This document shows, piece after piece, positions 1 through 6,160 of a stretch of 7,489 bases of DNA. The notes beneath the pieces were generated by a model. It was not told where the DNA came from and did no database searches. It saw nothing but the letters and a program-made list of their open reading frames with translations. The stretch lies in contig JAJZOT010000069.1 in assembly GCA_021847855.1 (NCBI GenBank), positions 1-7,489 on the forward strand, read 5' to 3'. The DNA comes from Thermoplasmata archaeon. Lineage in GTDB: Archaea; Thermoplasmatota; Thermoplasmata; Thermoplasmatales; Thermoplasmataceae. Position 1 is the stretch's first letter. Every line of letters begins with the position of its first letter. Made by a program: the position numbers and the translations under genes.

Positions 1-428
1 AAATGAGAGTATGGATACACACGAGAAACAACCTGATCGTTGAGTTGAATCCTCAGGTGAGATTACCGAAATCCTACAACAGATTCGTAGGATTGATGGA
101 AGATCTCTTTGACAAAGGTCAGATAATTGGACCGGACGGATTCCTGTTAAGGCTGCATGACGGTGATTTCAAGACGCTGCTGGAATTATCCGGGCATTCA
201 AAACCGGTGATTCTGTCGCCAAAGGGAACCAGAACAAACATAAGAAAAGTGTTTGACGTATCCGGGAAAGACACGAGCGTAATAATAGGCGGTTTCTCAG
301 AGGGTGACTTCAGATCTCCCGTGTACGATCTTGGACATGGGTATTCAATATTCGATGAAGAACTGACCATATGGGCCGTTGGAATGGAACTGATCTGCCA
401 GTATGAGAGAGACTTCAATATAGTGTGA
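1..428 (+). CDS. nep1: Nep1/Emg1 rRNA pseudouridine N1-methyltransferase, C-terminal part
   Basis: SPOUT-class methyltransferase that methylates N1 of a pseudouridine in small-subunit rRNA during ribosome assembly, using S-adenosylmethionine (family knowledge). In the sequence, counting from the first in-window Met at base 3, the Nep1 signatures appear in order: HTRNNLIVELNP (6-17), the PKSYNRFVGLMEDLF block (22-36) used in RNA binding and dimerisation, SPKG (72-75), the cofactor-loop motif IGGFSEGDF (95-103), and the C-terminal helix LTIWAVGMELICQYE (121-135). Nep1 proteins are usually about 200-250 residues and this part has 141, so the N-terminal third lies left of the window and the Met at base 3 is internal, not the start. 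The gene ends with TGA and is convergent with the phosphodiesterase gene, 71 bases apart. It is a housekeeping neighbour with no evident link to the glycerol genes. Confidence 0.9.
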   Translation, partial: MRVWIHTRNNLIVELNPQVRLPKSYNRFVGLMEDLFDKGQIIGPDGFLLRLHDGDFKTLLELSGHSKPVILSPKGTRTNIRKVFDVSGKDTSVIIGGFSEGDFRSPVYDLGHGYSIFDEELTIWAVGMELICQYERDFNIV

Positions 429-499
429 GACCAGAATATCGCCATGCAAAGATTATGAAATAGGATGAACCAGTTGCATCTCAGTCTCCAGACACCTTA

Positions 500-1246
500 T
501 TACATCCGCATTTCACGCAGCATATACTCCCCTTCATTGGTTATCACTCCCAAACAGCCTGACCTTTTAAAATGCCGGGCATGTTCCGGATCGTTCACAG
601 TCCATGGTATAACTGTACTTCCGTCTTTGATTAATGCGTTAAGTTCCTGATCTGTGTGCACCCCGCATTCCGGCAGAAGCACGTCGAAATCCCGTAAGAA
701 GTGATTTTTTTCCGTATTCTGCTGAAAAAACGCCGAGAGGGTTCCCCTGTCATAGTCAATCCCGATTCGGATGTTTTGATCCAGTTTCTTTACTTCCTTG
801 AGAGAATATGGATTGAACGATATCACCACGACATTATCACGCAACGAATATTCATGAATGAGATTTACAACCTTGTCCGGAAGGTCGTTTCTTATCATGC
901 TTCCATCTTCCCTGACTGTTTTGAGCTCTATGAAAAAATTGAAGGAATCCATTGATTTAATCACGTTTTCTAGAGTCGGTATCCGCCCATCACCAGTTAT
1001 CCTGATTCCAGATACTTCCTCCCAGGTCATGTCAGAAAGTTCTTTATTCATTCCTGAAAGCCTCCTTAGATCGAAGTCATGGAATATAACTGGAACACGA
1101 TCCGACGTAAGTTGTACATCCAGTTCCACTGCGTCTAGACCGGCGTCTCTGGCTGCCATAAATGATTTAAGTGTGTTTTCCGTATATTTTGTGGGCAGCC
1201 CCCTGTGACCTATTATCAGAAACTTGCTATCAGAAAGAAAGTGCAT
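500..1246 (-). CDS. ugpQ: Cytoplasmic glycerophosphodiester phosphodiesterase (GDPD family)
   Basis: Hydrolyses glycerophosphodiesters (deacylated phospholipid head groups) to an alcohol plus glycerol-3-phosphate, with a metal ion in a TIM barrel (family knowledge). The 248-residue protein is the size of bacterial UgpQ and shows the complete catalytic set: HRG at 14-16 with the general-acid/base His14, EN at 23-24, ELDV at 41-44 supplying metal ligands Glu41 and Asp43, HD at 56-57, IELK at 106-109 with Glu107, ISFNP near 145, and PWTVND near the C-terminus. There is no signal peptide, since the barrel starts within the first ten residues, so the enzyme acts in the cytosol and its substrate must be imported. 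The ATG is the only sensible start before HRG and lies 26 bases from a TATA-like box, fitting a leaderless mRNA. The gene ends in tandem TAA TAA. It is divergent from glpA, which uses its product. GlpQ/UgpQ naming is by analogy. Confidence 0.92.
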   Translation of the reverse strand: MHFLSDSKFLIIGHRGLPTKYTENTLKSFMAARDAGLDAVELDVQLTSDRVPVIFHDFDLRRLSGMNKELSDMTWEEVSGIRITGDGRIPTLENVIKSMDSFNFFIELKTVREDGSMIRNDLPDKVVNLIHEYSLRDNVVVISFNPYSLKEVKKLDQNIRIGIDYDRGTLSAFFQQNTEKNHFLRDFDVLLPECGVHTDQELNALIKDGSTVIPWTVNDPEHARHFKRSGCLGVITNEGEYMLREMRM

Positions 1247-1267
1247 GAGAGTATGAAGGTGTTTCAG

Positions 1268-1283
1268 AGTATAAGCTTAATCC
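1268..1283 (-). promoter_or_regulatory. TATA-like promoter of the phosphodiesterase gene
   Basis: Read on the minus strand, the box is CTTATA (1270-1275), preceded by the purine-rich GGATTAAG as a possible BRE. Its centre is about 26 bases from the ATG at 1246, the usual archaeal TATA-to-transcription-start distance, so the transcript would start at or beside the ATG. No Shine-Dalgarno sequence is present. Confidence 0.5.
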
Positions 1284-1290
1284 GGCTTAT
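1271..1290. promoter_or_regulatory. Inverted repeat over the phosphodiesterase TATA box
   Basis: ATAAGC (1271-1276) and GCTTAT (1285-1290) are perfect 6-base arms around an 8-base spacer. One arm overlaps the TATA-like box, so a bound regulator could block TBP/TFB. A 6-base match in AT-rich DNA can arise by chance, and the regulatory role is inferred from position only. Confidence 0.3.
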
Positions 1291-1389
1291 TCTGTGTGAT
1301 CTCCTTCCTCGAACGGAGCTTCCCATTCCAACTGTTGCAGGCAGATTAACAATATTTTTCTGTAAAAGGATGTATTCTTGATCGCTTTC

Positions 1390-1413
1390 ATTCCCTACAA
1401 CACGAAAGGGAAT
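1390..1413. promoter_or_regulatory. Inverted repeat upstream of the glpA promoter, possible operator
   Basis: ATTCCCT (1390-1396) and AGGGAAT (1407-1413) are perfect 7-base arms with a 10-base spacer. The centre-to-centre distance of about 17 bases suits a dimeric winged-helix regulator on successive major grooves. It lies about 16 bases upstream of the putative glpA TATA box, a position where an activator commonly binds in archaea. The 218-base divergent region also feeds the phosphodiesterase gene, so one protein could control both. There is no direct evidence of binding. Confidence 0.4.
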
Positions 1414-1427
1414 TCCTGCTAACAAAT

Positions 1428-1437
1428 GTTAAATATT
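1428..1437 (+). promoter_or_regulatory. TATA-like promoter of glpA-coxG
   Basis: TTAAATAT at 1429-1436 is the best TATA-like element before glpA. Its centre lies about 33 bases before the ATG at 1465, predicting a 5' leader of about six bases or none. The bases just before the ATG (CCTGAAGTT) contain no convincing Shine-Dalgarno site, consistent with leaderless initiation. Confidence 0.45.
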
Positions 1438-1464
1438 CCGGACACCATCTAAATTCCTGAAGTT

Positions 1465-2736
1465 ATGACCGAAAAAATTGCAGTAATTGGCGGAGGCATA
1501 ACAGGGTTGTTTACCACACTCTATCTGGCAAATGCCGGACATGATGTTCATCTGTACGAAAGAGGAGACATAGCCTCCGGAACAAGCGGGCACTTTCATG
1601 GCATGCTTCACAGCGGTGCTAGATATGCCGTTAATGACGAGATCTCCGCTAGAGAATGCGTAATTGAAAACCGAACTATTTTTGAGATGGCTTCAAATTT
1701 TGTGGATGACACAGGAGGATATTTTGTCGCACTTGACAGTGATGAGGCAGAATATGGTTATACCTTGTTCAGGAGGTGTATTGATCTCGGTATAGTAACT
1801 GAGGAAATCCAGCCTGAAGAATTCCTTAAGCTTGAACCATTTGTGAATCCATCAGTTCAGAAAGTTCTGAAGGTTCCGGACAAGATCATCCATTCTTACG
1901 AATTCAACGTGGCAGTTGCTCTTGAAGCCCTGATGAACGGAGCATCCATTAGCATAAACAGCAATGTTGAAAAAATTAATGTTGAAGCAGGTTCTGTGCT
2001 GGGTATCACGGTAAATGACATTCGTGGAACCAGAAGAGAGAGCTTTGATTACGTGGTGAACGCTGCTGGACCGTATTCTTCCGGACTGCTTTCCAGATCT
2101 GGGCTGGAAACACCGCCACTCATGCCAGCTGTGGGATCCATGGCGGTTTACAACGGCAGATATGTTAATTCCGTGATAAACCGGATGAGGAAACCTTCTG
2201 ATGGCGATATTTTTCTCCCTTACGGGGAAGTTTCCATACTCGGAACTCTTGCAACTGTTGTTGAAGACCCAGAGGAATTCAAAGTGGATTCTGAAGATAT
2301 TGAGATGATGGTTGAAGAGGGTAAGGAAATGATCCCGTTGCTCGGCGGGATGAAATACCGCAGGATCTATTCTTCCATACGTCCACTCGTGGACGATAAT
2401 TCTAAATCTGCTAGGGAAACAACAAGAAGTTTCAGGATAGTGGATCACACGGCAGATGGACTTGACGGTCTTGTATCCATTGTAGGCGGGAAATTCACAA
2501 CTGGAAGGCTGATTGGCGAGAAGACGGCAGATTATGTAGCAGGAAAATTTGGAAACATGGATCGTGGTAAAAAGAACATAGACCTTAACAGCACCTATGA
2601 CAGATTCTCCCGTTCCGGTAAATGCCGTTATCCAGAATTACTGAAAATGATTGAGGGCAAGAGAGGAGCGATAGATGAAGAAAGACTGAGGCCTGCACTA
2701 AGTTTAATCTTTGCGGCTTCCATCTGCCTTGACTGA
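1465..2736 (+). CDS. glpA: FAD-dependent glycerol-3-phosphate dehydrogenase, GlpA type, without the C-terminal Fe-S domain
   Basis: Oxidises sn-glycerol-3-phosphate to dihydroxyacetone phosphate with FAD (family knowledge). The 423-residue DAO-type flavoprotein opens with the Rossmann motif GGGITG (9-14) and Glu32, which binds the adenosine ribose. The hallmark GlpA stretch follows at 39-54, ending HGMLHSGARY, then VNAAGPYS, NRMRKPSDGDIFLP, SSIRPLVDD, and the FAD-binding end SIVGGKFTTGRLIGEK (338-352). The order matches E. coli GlpA closely, but that protein has about 540 residues. The last ~150 residues, holding the Cys-rich BFD-like [2Fe-2S] domain, are absent, leaving about 60 residues with only two scattered Cys. 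Two family positions differ: Tyr in the usual GGK-x-TYRL motif is Gly347, and Arg after GATG/GTSG is His43. No GlpB or GlpC partner is seen; coxG follows one base after the stop. Electrons may go to quinone by a non-standard route (inference). FAD and enzyme class are secure; the acceptor is unknown. Confidence 0.88.
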   Translation: MTEKIAVIGGGITGLFTTLYLANAGHDVHLYERGDIASGTSGHFHGMLHSGARYAVNDEISARECVIENRTIFEMASNFVDDTGGYFVALDSDEAEYGYTLFRRCIDLGIVTEEIQPEEFLKLEPFVNPSVQKVLKVPDKIIHSYEFNVAVALEALMNGASISINSNVEKINVEAGSVLGITVNDIRGTRRESFDYVVNAAGPYSSGLLSRSGLETPPLMPAVGSMAVYNGRYVNSVINRMRKPSDGDIFLPYGEVSILGTLATVVEDPEEFKVDSEDIEMMVEEGKEMIPLLGGMKYRRIYSSIRPLVDDNSKSARETTRSFRIVDHTADGLDGLVSIVGGKFTTGRLIGEKTADYVAGKFGNMDRGKKNIDLNSTYDRFSRSGKCRYPELLKMIEGKRGAIDEERLRPALSLIFAASICLD

Positions 2737-2737
2737 T

Positions 2738-3196
2738 ATGTTGCTTGAGGGAGAATTTACCGTTAACAGGCCAGTGCAGGAAGTAAACAGGTATCTCAGA
2801 GATATGGACAGGATTATGACTTGCCTCCCAGGTCTGCAGCAGTACACAAGATCCGGAGAAGAATATGTCTGCAGAATCAAACTCGACGTGTCAAAGGCGG
2901 AAAATTCATACCTTTCCACCCTCAGCGGAAAACTGGTTGCGAAATACGAAGATTCAACAGAAAATATGGCCAGAATATCCGCAAATGGAAGAATTGCCGG
3001 TTCATCCATCCAACTGATTATAATTGTGAGAACTTCACAGGAAGGTGGATCTACCTCTGTTTCATGGAGCAGCGAGATGGAATTCGGCCTTCTGATAAGG
3101 ATTATCGGGGAGAGCAAGGTCAGGGAATTATCCACATTCAATATTGAAAAAACTATAGAATGTATTCGGAACCAGATGGAAACTGTTCAGACGTAA
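2738..3196 (+). CDS. coxG: CoxG-like SRPBCC protein, coupled to glpA
   Basis: A 152-residue SRPBCC/START-fold protein of the CoxG (CO dehydrogenase subunit G) family. It opens with the family signature LEGEFTVNRPVQEV (3-16), followed by CLPG near residue 28, the antiparallel-strand region with the GKL, ARISANGRIAG and SVSWSSEME blocks, and a long C-terminal helix that closes the hydrophobic cavity. CoxG proteins are linked to membrane recruitment and quinone access of Mo-containing CO dehydrogenases, but no CO dehydrogenase gene occurs here. The form is short, without the hydrophobic C-terminal tail of many CoxG proteins. The ATG at 2738 is chosen over an upstream TTG at 2711 because the family signature begins right at the ATG. 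It follows the glpA stop by one base, so the two are almost certainly co-transcribed and translationally coupled; there is no clear ribosome binding site. A role as electron-transfer or membrane-docking partner of GlpA is inferred from this linkage. Confidence 0.85.
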   Translation: MLLEGEFTVNRPVQEVNRYLRDMDRIMTCLPGLQQYTRSGEEYVCRIKLDVSKAENSYLSTLSGKLVAKYEDSTENMARISANGRIAGSSIQLIIIVRTSQEGGSTSVSWSSEMEFGLLIRIIGESKVRELSTFNIEKTIECIRNQMETVQT

Positions 3197-3212
3197 AATT
3201 TCAGAACAGCGA

Positions 3213-3254
3213 TAAAAAATTGAAAATTAAAAAATTCAGGAGGAAATTCCCTCC
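3213..3254 (-). terminator. Hairpin plus T-tract terminator of the MFS gene
   Basis: On the minus strand a GGAGG/CCTCC stem with a 6-base loop (3239-3254) covers the last MFS codons. It is followed by the TGA stop and three T-runs of six, four and six bases down to 3213. Oligo-T tracts are sufficient for archaeal termination, and the stem resembles a bacterial intrinsic terminator. It sits in the 39-base gap of a convergent gene pair, where termination is expected. Confidence 0.6.
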
Positions 3255-4567
3255 AGTGACCTGTTTTTTGTCTCCTCCCCAAGGAATATGGTTACTAGAA
3301 ATCCTGACAATCCAACGAAAAACAGCAGAATTTCCATTGGCACGATTCCATAAATACTAAACGTTATGGGAAAGACCACTGCGGAGATTATCGCTCCAAC
3401 CCTGCTTATTGCTGTTCCAGCGCCCATTGCGGTTGTTCTTATTCTTGTGGGGAAAAGTTCGCTGACAAATATCCCAGTTGTCTGTCCTGTTCCCCCTGCG
3501 TTTGCAAAGTAGAATATGGCAAACATCGGGAAAAGCAGTAATAGAGGCGGAGCTCCCCCAGTAACCAAAAAGAATAATCCCAGGATAAGCAAAGCCACAC
3601 CCTGTGCAAGGAACGTGTAAGCCTGCCATTTTTTACGGCCAATGATATCAGCGGTAAATACGAATACTATTGTCCCAATAATACCGATCATGTACAGCAG
3701 AAGCGTAAGGGACAGAGCGTCTGAATGAGATGATGATGAATATCCTAGGGCGAGTATCAGGAAAGCTGTGTAGATACCAATACCGTAGAATATCAGATCA
3801 TTGAGGAACCAGGCAGTGTATGTGAATACTGCCCTTTTCTTGTAATTTATATTCTTCGAGGCATTTGTTTCTTCATAGAGGGTTGATTCTTCCTTAGCGG
3901 TCATATGGAATTTCTTTTTGATTTCAGTGATCTCTTTTGTGTCATTCTTCTCATCAGCAAATCTGGGTGTTTCCTCAACCTGCCTTCTGAGTATCAGTAC
4001 AATTACCGCGGGAATAGCGCCAGCTGCAAGCAGGAACCGCCAGGCGTTGGCTCCAACAGGAAGAAGTGCCAGTCCGAGAGCGACTGCGGTTGCACCGCCT
4101 ATCCACCATGACATTAACCCAGTTCCGAGGAGCTTTCCTCTTTCTTTGACCGGGGCAAATTCACCTATGATCGATAAGGTCAGGGCATAGTCTGCGCCTA
4201 TTGCGAGACCCAGCAATGTCCTGAAGGCGATAAGTTCTCCGGCGTTGGCCGAAATGGCACTGAGTATTGCAAATGCGGCAAATATCAGCATATCCCACTG
4301 ATATATCAGTTTCCTTCCCTTCATATCGGCGACGAAGCCAAATATTGCTCCTCCAACCAGCTGGCCAATAATTGTTGCTACTCCAACGAGCGCAGACAAT
4401 GCCGGTGTTAATCCAAATAACGGACCTATAAAGATAAGGGCCGGACCTATTACGAGCAGATCGTATCCGTCCAGAAAATAGCCCATGTCCGACAGAGCCG
4501 TTATGAAATAATGGTAACGTCTTGGCTTTAGACTGTCCATTTCTCTCAAAAATTGACTTTCAGTCAT
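3236..4567 (-). CDS. MFS transporter, sugar/phosphate-porter-like, probably proton-coupled
   Basis: A 443-residue inner-membrane carrier with about twelve hydrophobic helices in two halves of six, separated by a charged loop (about 193-250). Signatures: an acidic DGYD motif in helix 1 (33-36), the loop 2-3 motif GFVADMKGRK (76-85), R115 followed by GLAIGADYALTLS and EFAPVKERGK (119-144), the PESPR-like EETPRF after helix 6 (197-202), a second-half ADIIGRK (306-312), SELFPTRIR (369-377), and a C-terminal ETKNRSLEGI. These are the motifs of the sugar-porter and Pho84-like phosphate-porter families. The IGADY-S-EF pattern leans toward the latter, whose relatives include the yeast glycerophosphoinositol carrier GIT1. 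Substrate cannot be read from sequence. Flanked by glycerol kinase and glycerol-phosphate genes, with no GlpF or GlpT in view, it is a candidate importer of glycerol, glycerol phosphate or glycerophosphodiesters (inference). It lies 108 bases downstream of glpK and probably has its own promoter. Confidence 0.88.
   Translation of the reverse strand: MTESQFLREMDSLKPRRYHYFITALSDMGYFLDGYDLLVIGPALIFIGPLFGLTPALSALVGVATIIGQLVGGAIFGFVADMKGRKLIYQWDMLIFAAFAILSAISANAGELIAFRTLLGLAIGADYALTLSIIGEFAPVKERGKLLGTGLMSWWIGGATAVALGLALLPVGANAWRFLLAAGAIPAVIVLILRRQVEETPRFADEKNDTKEITEIKKKFHMTAKEESTLYEETNASKNINYKKRAVFTYTAWFLNDLIFYGIGIYTAFLILALGYSSSSHSDALSLTLLLYMIGIIGTIVFVFTADIIGRKKWQAYTFLAQGVALLILGLFFLVTGGAPPLLLLFPMFAIFYFANAGGTGQTTGIFVSELFPTRIRTTAMGAGTAISRVGAIISAVVFPITFSIYGIVPMEILLFFVGLSGFLVTIFLGEETKNRSLEGISS
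3239..3269 (+). terminator. Possible terminator of glpA-coxG inside the MFS 3' end
   Basis: The same stem read on the plus strand (3239-3254) is followed nine bases later by a run of six T (3264-3269). This could end coxG transcription inside the 3' end of the convergent MFS gene. The spacing to the T-run is longer than in classical terminators, but archaeal polymerase needs mainly the T-run. Confidence 0.35.
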
Positions 4568-4573
4568 CTTGTG

Positions 4574-4628
4574 CCTTACAAATATCAGCTTTTTAATTTT
4601 TCTGTATCGAAATACTATAGAATATATA
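4574..4628 (-). promoter_or_regulatory. Promoter region of the MFS gene
   Basis: Two readings fit. An AT-rich box AAATTAAAAA (about 4591-4600) lies roughly 28 bases from the ATG at 4567 and would give a leaderless mRNA. Alternatively, the stronger-looking ATATATATT (about 4620-4628) would start transcription near 4598. That would give a leader of about 30 bases with a weak AAGG ribosome binding site (4574-4577), six bases before the ATG. Either implies that the transporter can be expressed separately from glpK. Confidence 0.4.
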
Positions 4629-4675
4629 TCCAGATGAGGTTAATTTCAAAGAAGTAGTAACTTGTTCCAATCTCC

Positions 4676-6160
4676 TCAGAGGTCTTTGAGTCTACCGAGA
4701 GTCTTTTGCCATCCATGGTAAATCCGGTCACCTATGGCCCTGTCTATTTCTGGGGAGTAAGATTCGCCGGATTCATTCAGGAACTTTCCAACTTCACTGA
4801 TCGGAATTTGTTCAAAAACAGCCAAGGAAAGCGCCGCAGCCCCTTTTGCAGTAATGCTTCCTGAGTTAGCTGGAACTGTAATGGGAATACCCAATATGTC
4901 CGCAAGAAACTGGTTGAACTCTGGGTTGTTTGTTAATCCTCCGTCGATCCTGAGTCCGTTTATATCAATTTTCAGAGATGCCTCAAAAGCCCTGAGGATA
5001 TCCTTAGTTCTGTAGGCTATTGAAGCGATGGCGGACACAAGTAAATCCTCCTTGGATGTCGCGTAATTGAGACCCACTATCGCTCCCCTCATATTCGGGT
5101 CCCAGTAAGGAGCGCCGAGCCCCTGAAGGGAGTTCACAAAATACAGGCCCGGATTCTTCAGGACTCTTGATGTTATTTCAGTGATGTCGTCGTCATTGAA
5201 ATCTATCTTGATTGACTTTCTAAGCCATTCCATCAATCCTCCAGCTAAAAAAATGCTTCCTTCAAGACAGAAATTCCTGCCACCGGATTCGTCCGTAAAG
5301 GCAATGGACGTGAGAAGATTTTTGTCGTACACAGGATTGGGACCGGTATTGGTCAATATGAAAGCCCCGGTACCGTAGCTGCTTTTTGTCTGTCCTCTTG
5401 ACATGGAACCGTGACCCAGTAGTGAAGCCTGTTGATCCCCGATAATTGAAAATATCGGGGAACTGAATCCTACAGCTTCCGTGCTGGTATCTGCAATATG
5501 CGAAGCTGACGGGAGAACACTTGGAAGAATTTCATATGGTATCCCGAGAATGTCGAGTATTTCCTGATCCCAGTCCAGAGAATGAATGTTGAATAGCATG
5601 GTTCTGGAAGCATTGGACGGGTCAGTTACATTATCTGATCCCCCGCTAAGATTCCACACAAGCCATGAATCCACTGTCCCGACTGCGAGTCTGTTTTCCT
5701 TAATAAGTGCATCAATTCCCGGAACGTTGTTTAACAGCCATTGGATCTTGCTTGCGCTGAAATACGTGTCCGGAATCAAGCCAGTCTTGGACTTGAAAAA
5801 TGAAAAATGATCAGACCTGAACCGTTCCACCAGGGAGCTATTGCGCCGGTCCTGCCATGATATTGCCTGGTGAATCGGTCGACCGTCACGTTTGTCCCAG
5901 GCAATTACTGTCTCCCTCTGGTTAGTTATTCCTACAGAAGCTATGTTACCTGCTTCTGTACCGGTTTTAAGCATCACGTCTCTGATGACCTTCCGTTGTT
6001 TATTCCATATTTCTTCTGGATCCTGCTCCGCCATACCTTGATTACCGTAAGACATCGATATTTTCTCTGAAGCTGATCCTATAAGTTTCAGGGAATTTGA
6101 CCATATTGTAGCTTTGACAGCAGTCGTACCAGAATCAATTGCCAGAATCACACCGGTCAT
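4676..6160 (-). CDS. glpK: Glycerol kinase
   Basis: Phosphorylates glycerol with ATP to sn-glycerol-3-phosphate in the cytosol. The 494-residue length is typical of the FGGY-family glycerol kinases. Motifs in order: the phosphate-binding DSGTT (9-13; the usual form is DQGTT), GITNQRET (77-84) with glycerol-binding Arg82 and Glu83, ISWQDRR (100-106) with Trp102, TGLIPDTYFSASK (126-138) with Tyr133, GTVDSWLVW (161-169), NASRTMLFNI (183-192), GDQQ (241-244) with catalytic Asp242, SSYGTGAF, EGSIFLAGG, GLGAPYWDPNMRGAIVGL, and the ATP-site LRIDGGLTNNPEFNQF. The whole glycerol-binding set is therefore intact, and glycerol rather than another polyol is the likely substrate. The start is firm: an in-frame TGA lies two codons upstream and this is the only ATG before DSGTT. 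It follows the flavoprotein gene by 73 bases on the same strand. Its product feeds the GlpA-type dehydrogenase 2 kb away on the other strand. Confidence 0.96.
   Translation of the reverse strand: MTGVILAIDSGTTAVKATIWSNSLKLIGSASEKISMSYGNQGMAEQDPEEIWNKQRKVIRDVMLKTGTEAGNIASVGITNQRETVIAWDKRDGRPIHQAISWQDRRNSSLVERFRSDHFSFFKSKTGLIPDTYFSASKIQWLLNNVPGIDALIKENRLAVGTVDSWLVWNLSGGSDNVTDPSNASRTMLFNIHSLDWDQEILDILGIPYEILPSVLPSASHIADTSTEAVGFSSPIFSIIGDQQASLLGHGSMSRGQTKSSYGTGAFILTNTGPNPVYDKNLLTSIAFTDESGGRNFCLEGSIFLAGGLMEWLRKSIKIDFNDDDITEITSRVLKNPGLYFVNSLQGLGAPYWDPNMRGAIVGLNYATSKEDLLVSAIASIAYRTKDILRAFEASLKIDINGLRIDGGLTNNPEFNQFLADILGIPITVPANSGSITAKGAAALSLAVFEQIPISEVGKFLNESGESYSPEIDRAIGDRIYHGWQKTLGRLKDL

Noticed and set aside
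429..499. Terminator or small RNA between nep1 and the phosphodiesterase gene
   Set aside because: There is only a four-base GTCT/AGAC stem, no T-tract on either strand and no conserved RNA fold. Nothing supportable was found in these 71 bases.
1852..2448. A 198-codon open frame on the minus strand inside glpA
   Set aside because: It has an unnatural His/Ser/Arg-rich composition and no family motif, and it lies fully within the conserved GlpA coding sequence.
2711..2737. Upstream TTG start for coxG overlapping the end of glpA
   Set aside because: The CoxG signature starts right at the ATG at 2738, and the nine extra codons add no conserved sequence. The frame is closed by TAA at 2705-2707.
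2640..2740. A frameshift that would have cut off the GlpA Fe-S domain
   Set aside because: The following sequence is a complete CoxG-like gene with its own start, and no CxC or CxxC remnants of the BFD-like domain appear in any frame there. The short form looks genuine.
4671..4683. CCTC-TGA-GGAG hairpin at the glpK stop as terminator
   Set aside because: The stem is only four bases and no run of T follows closely, so termination there cannot be supported.
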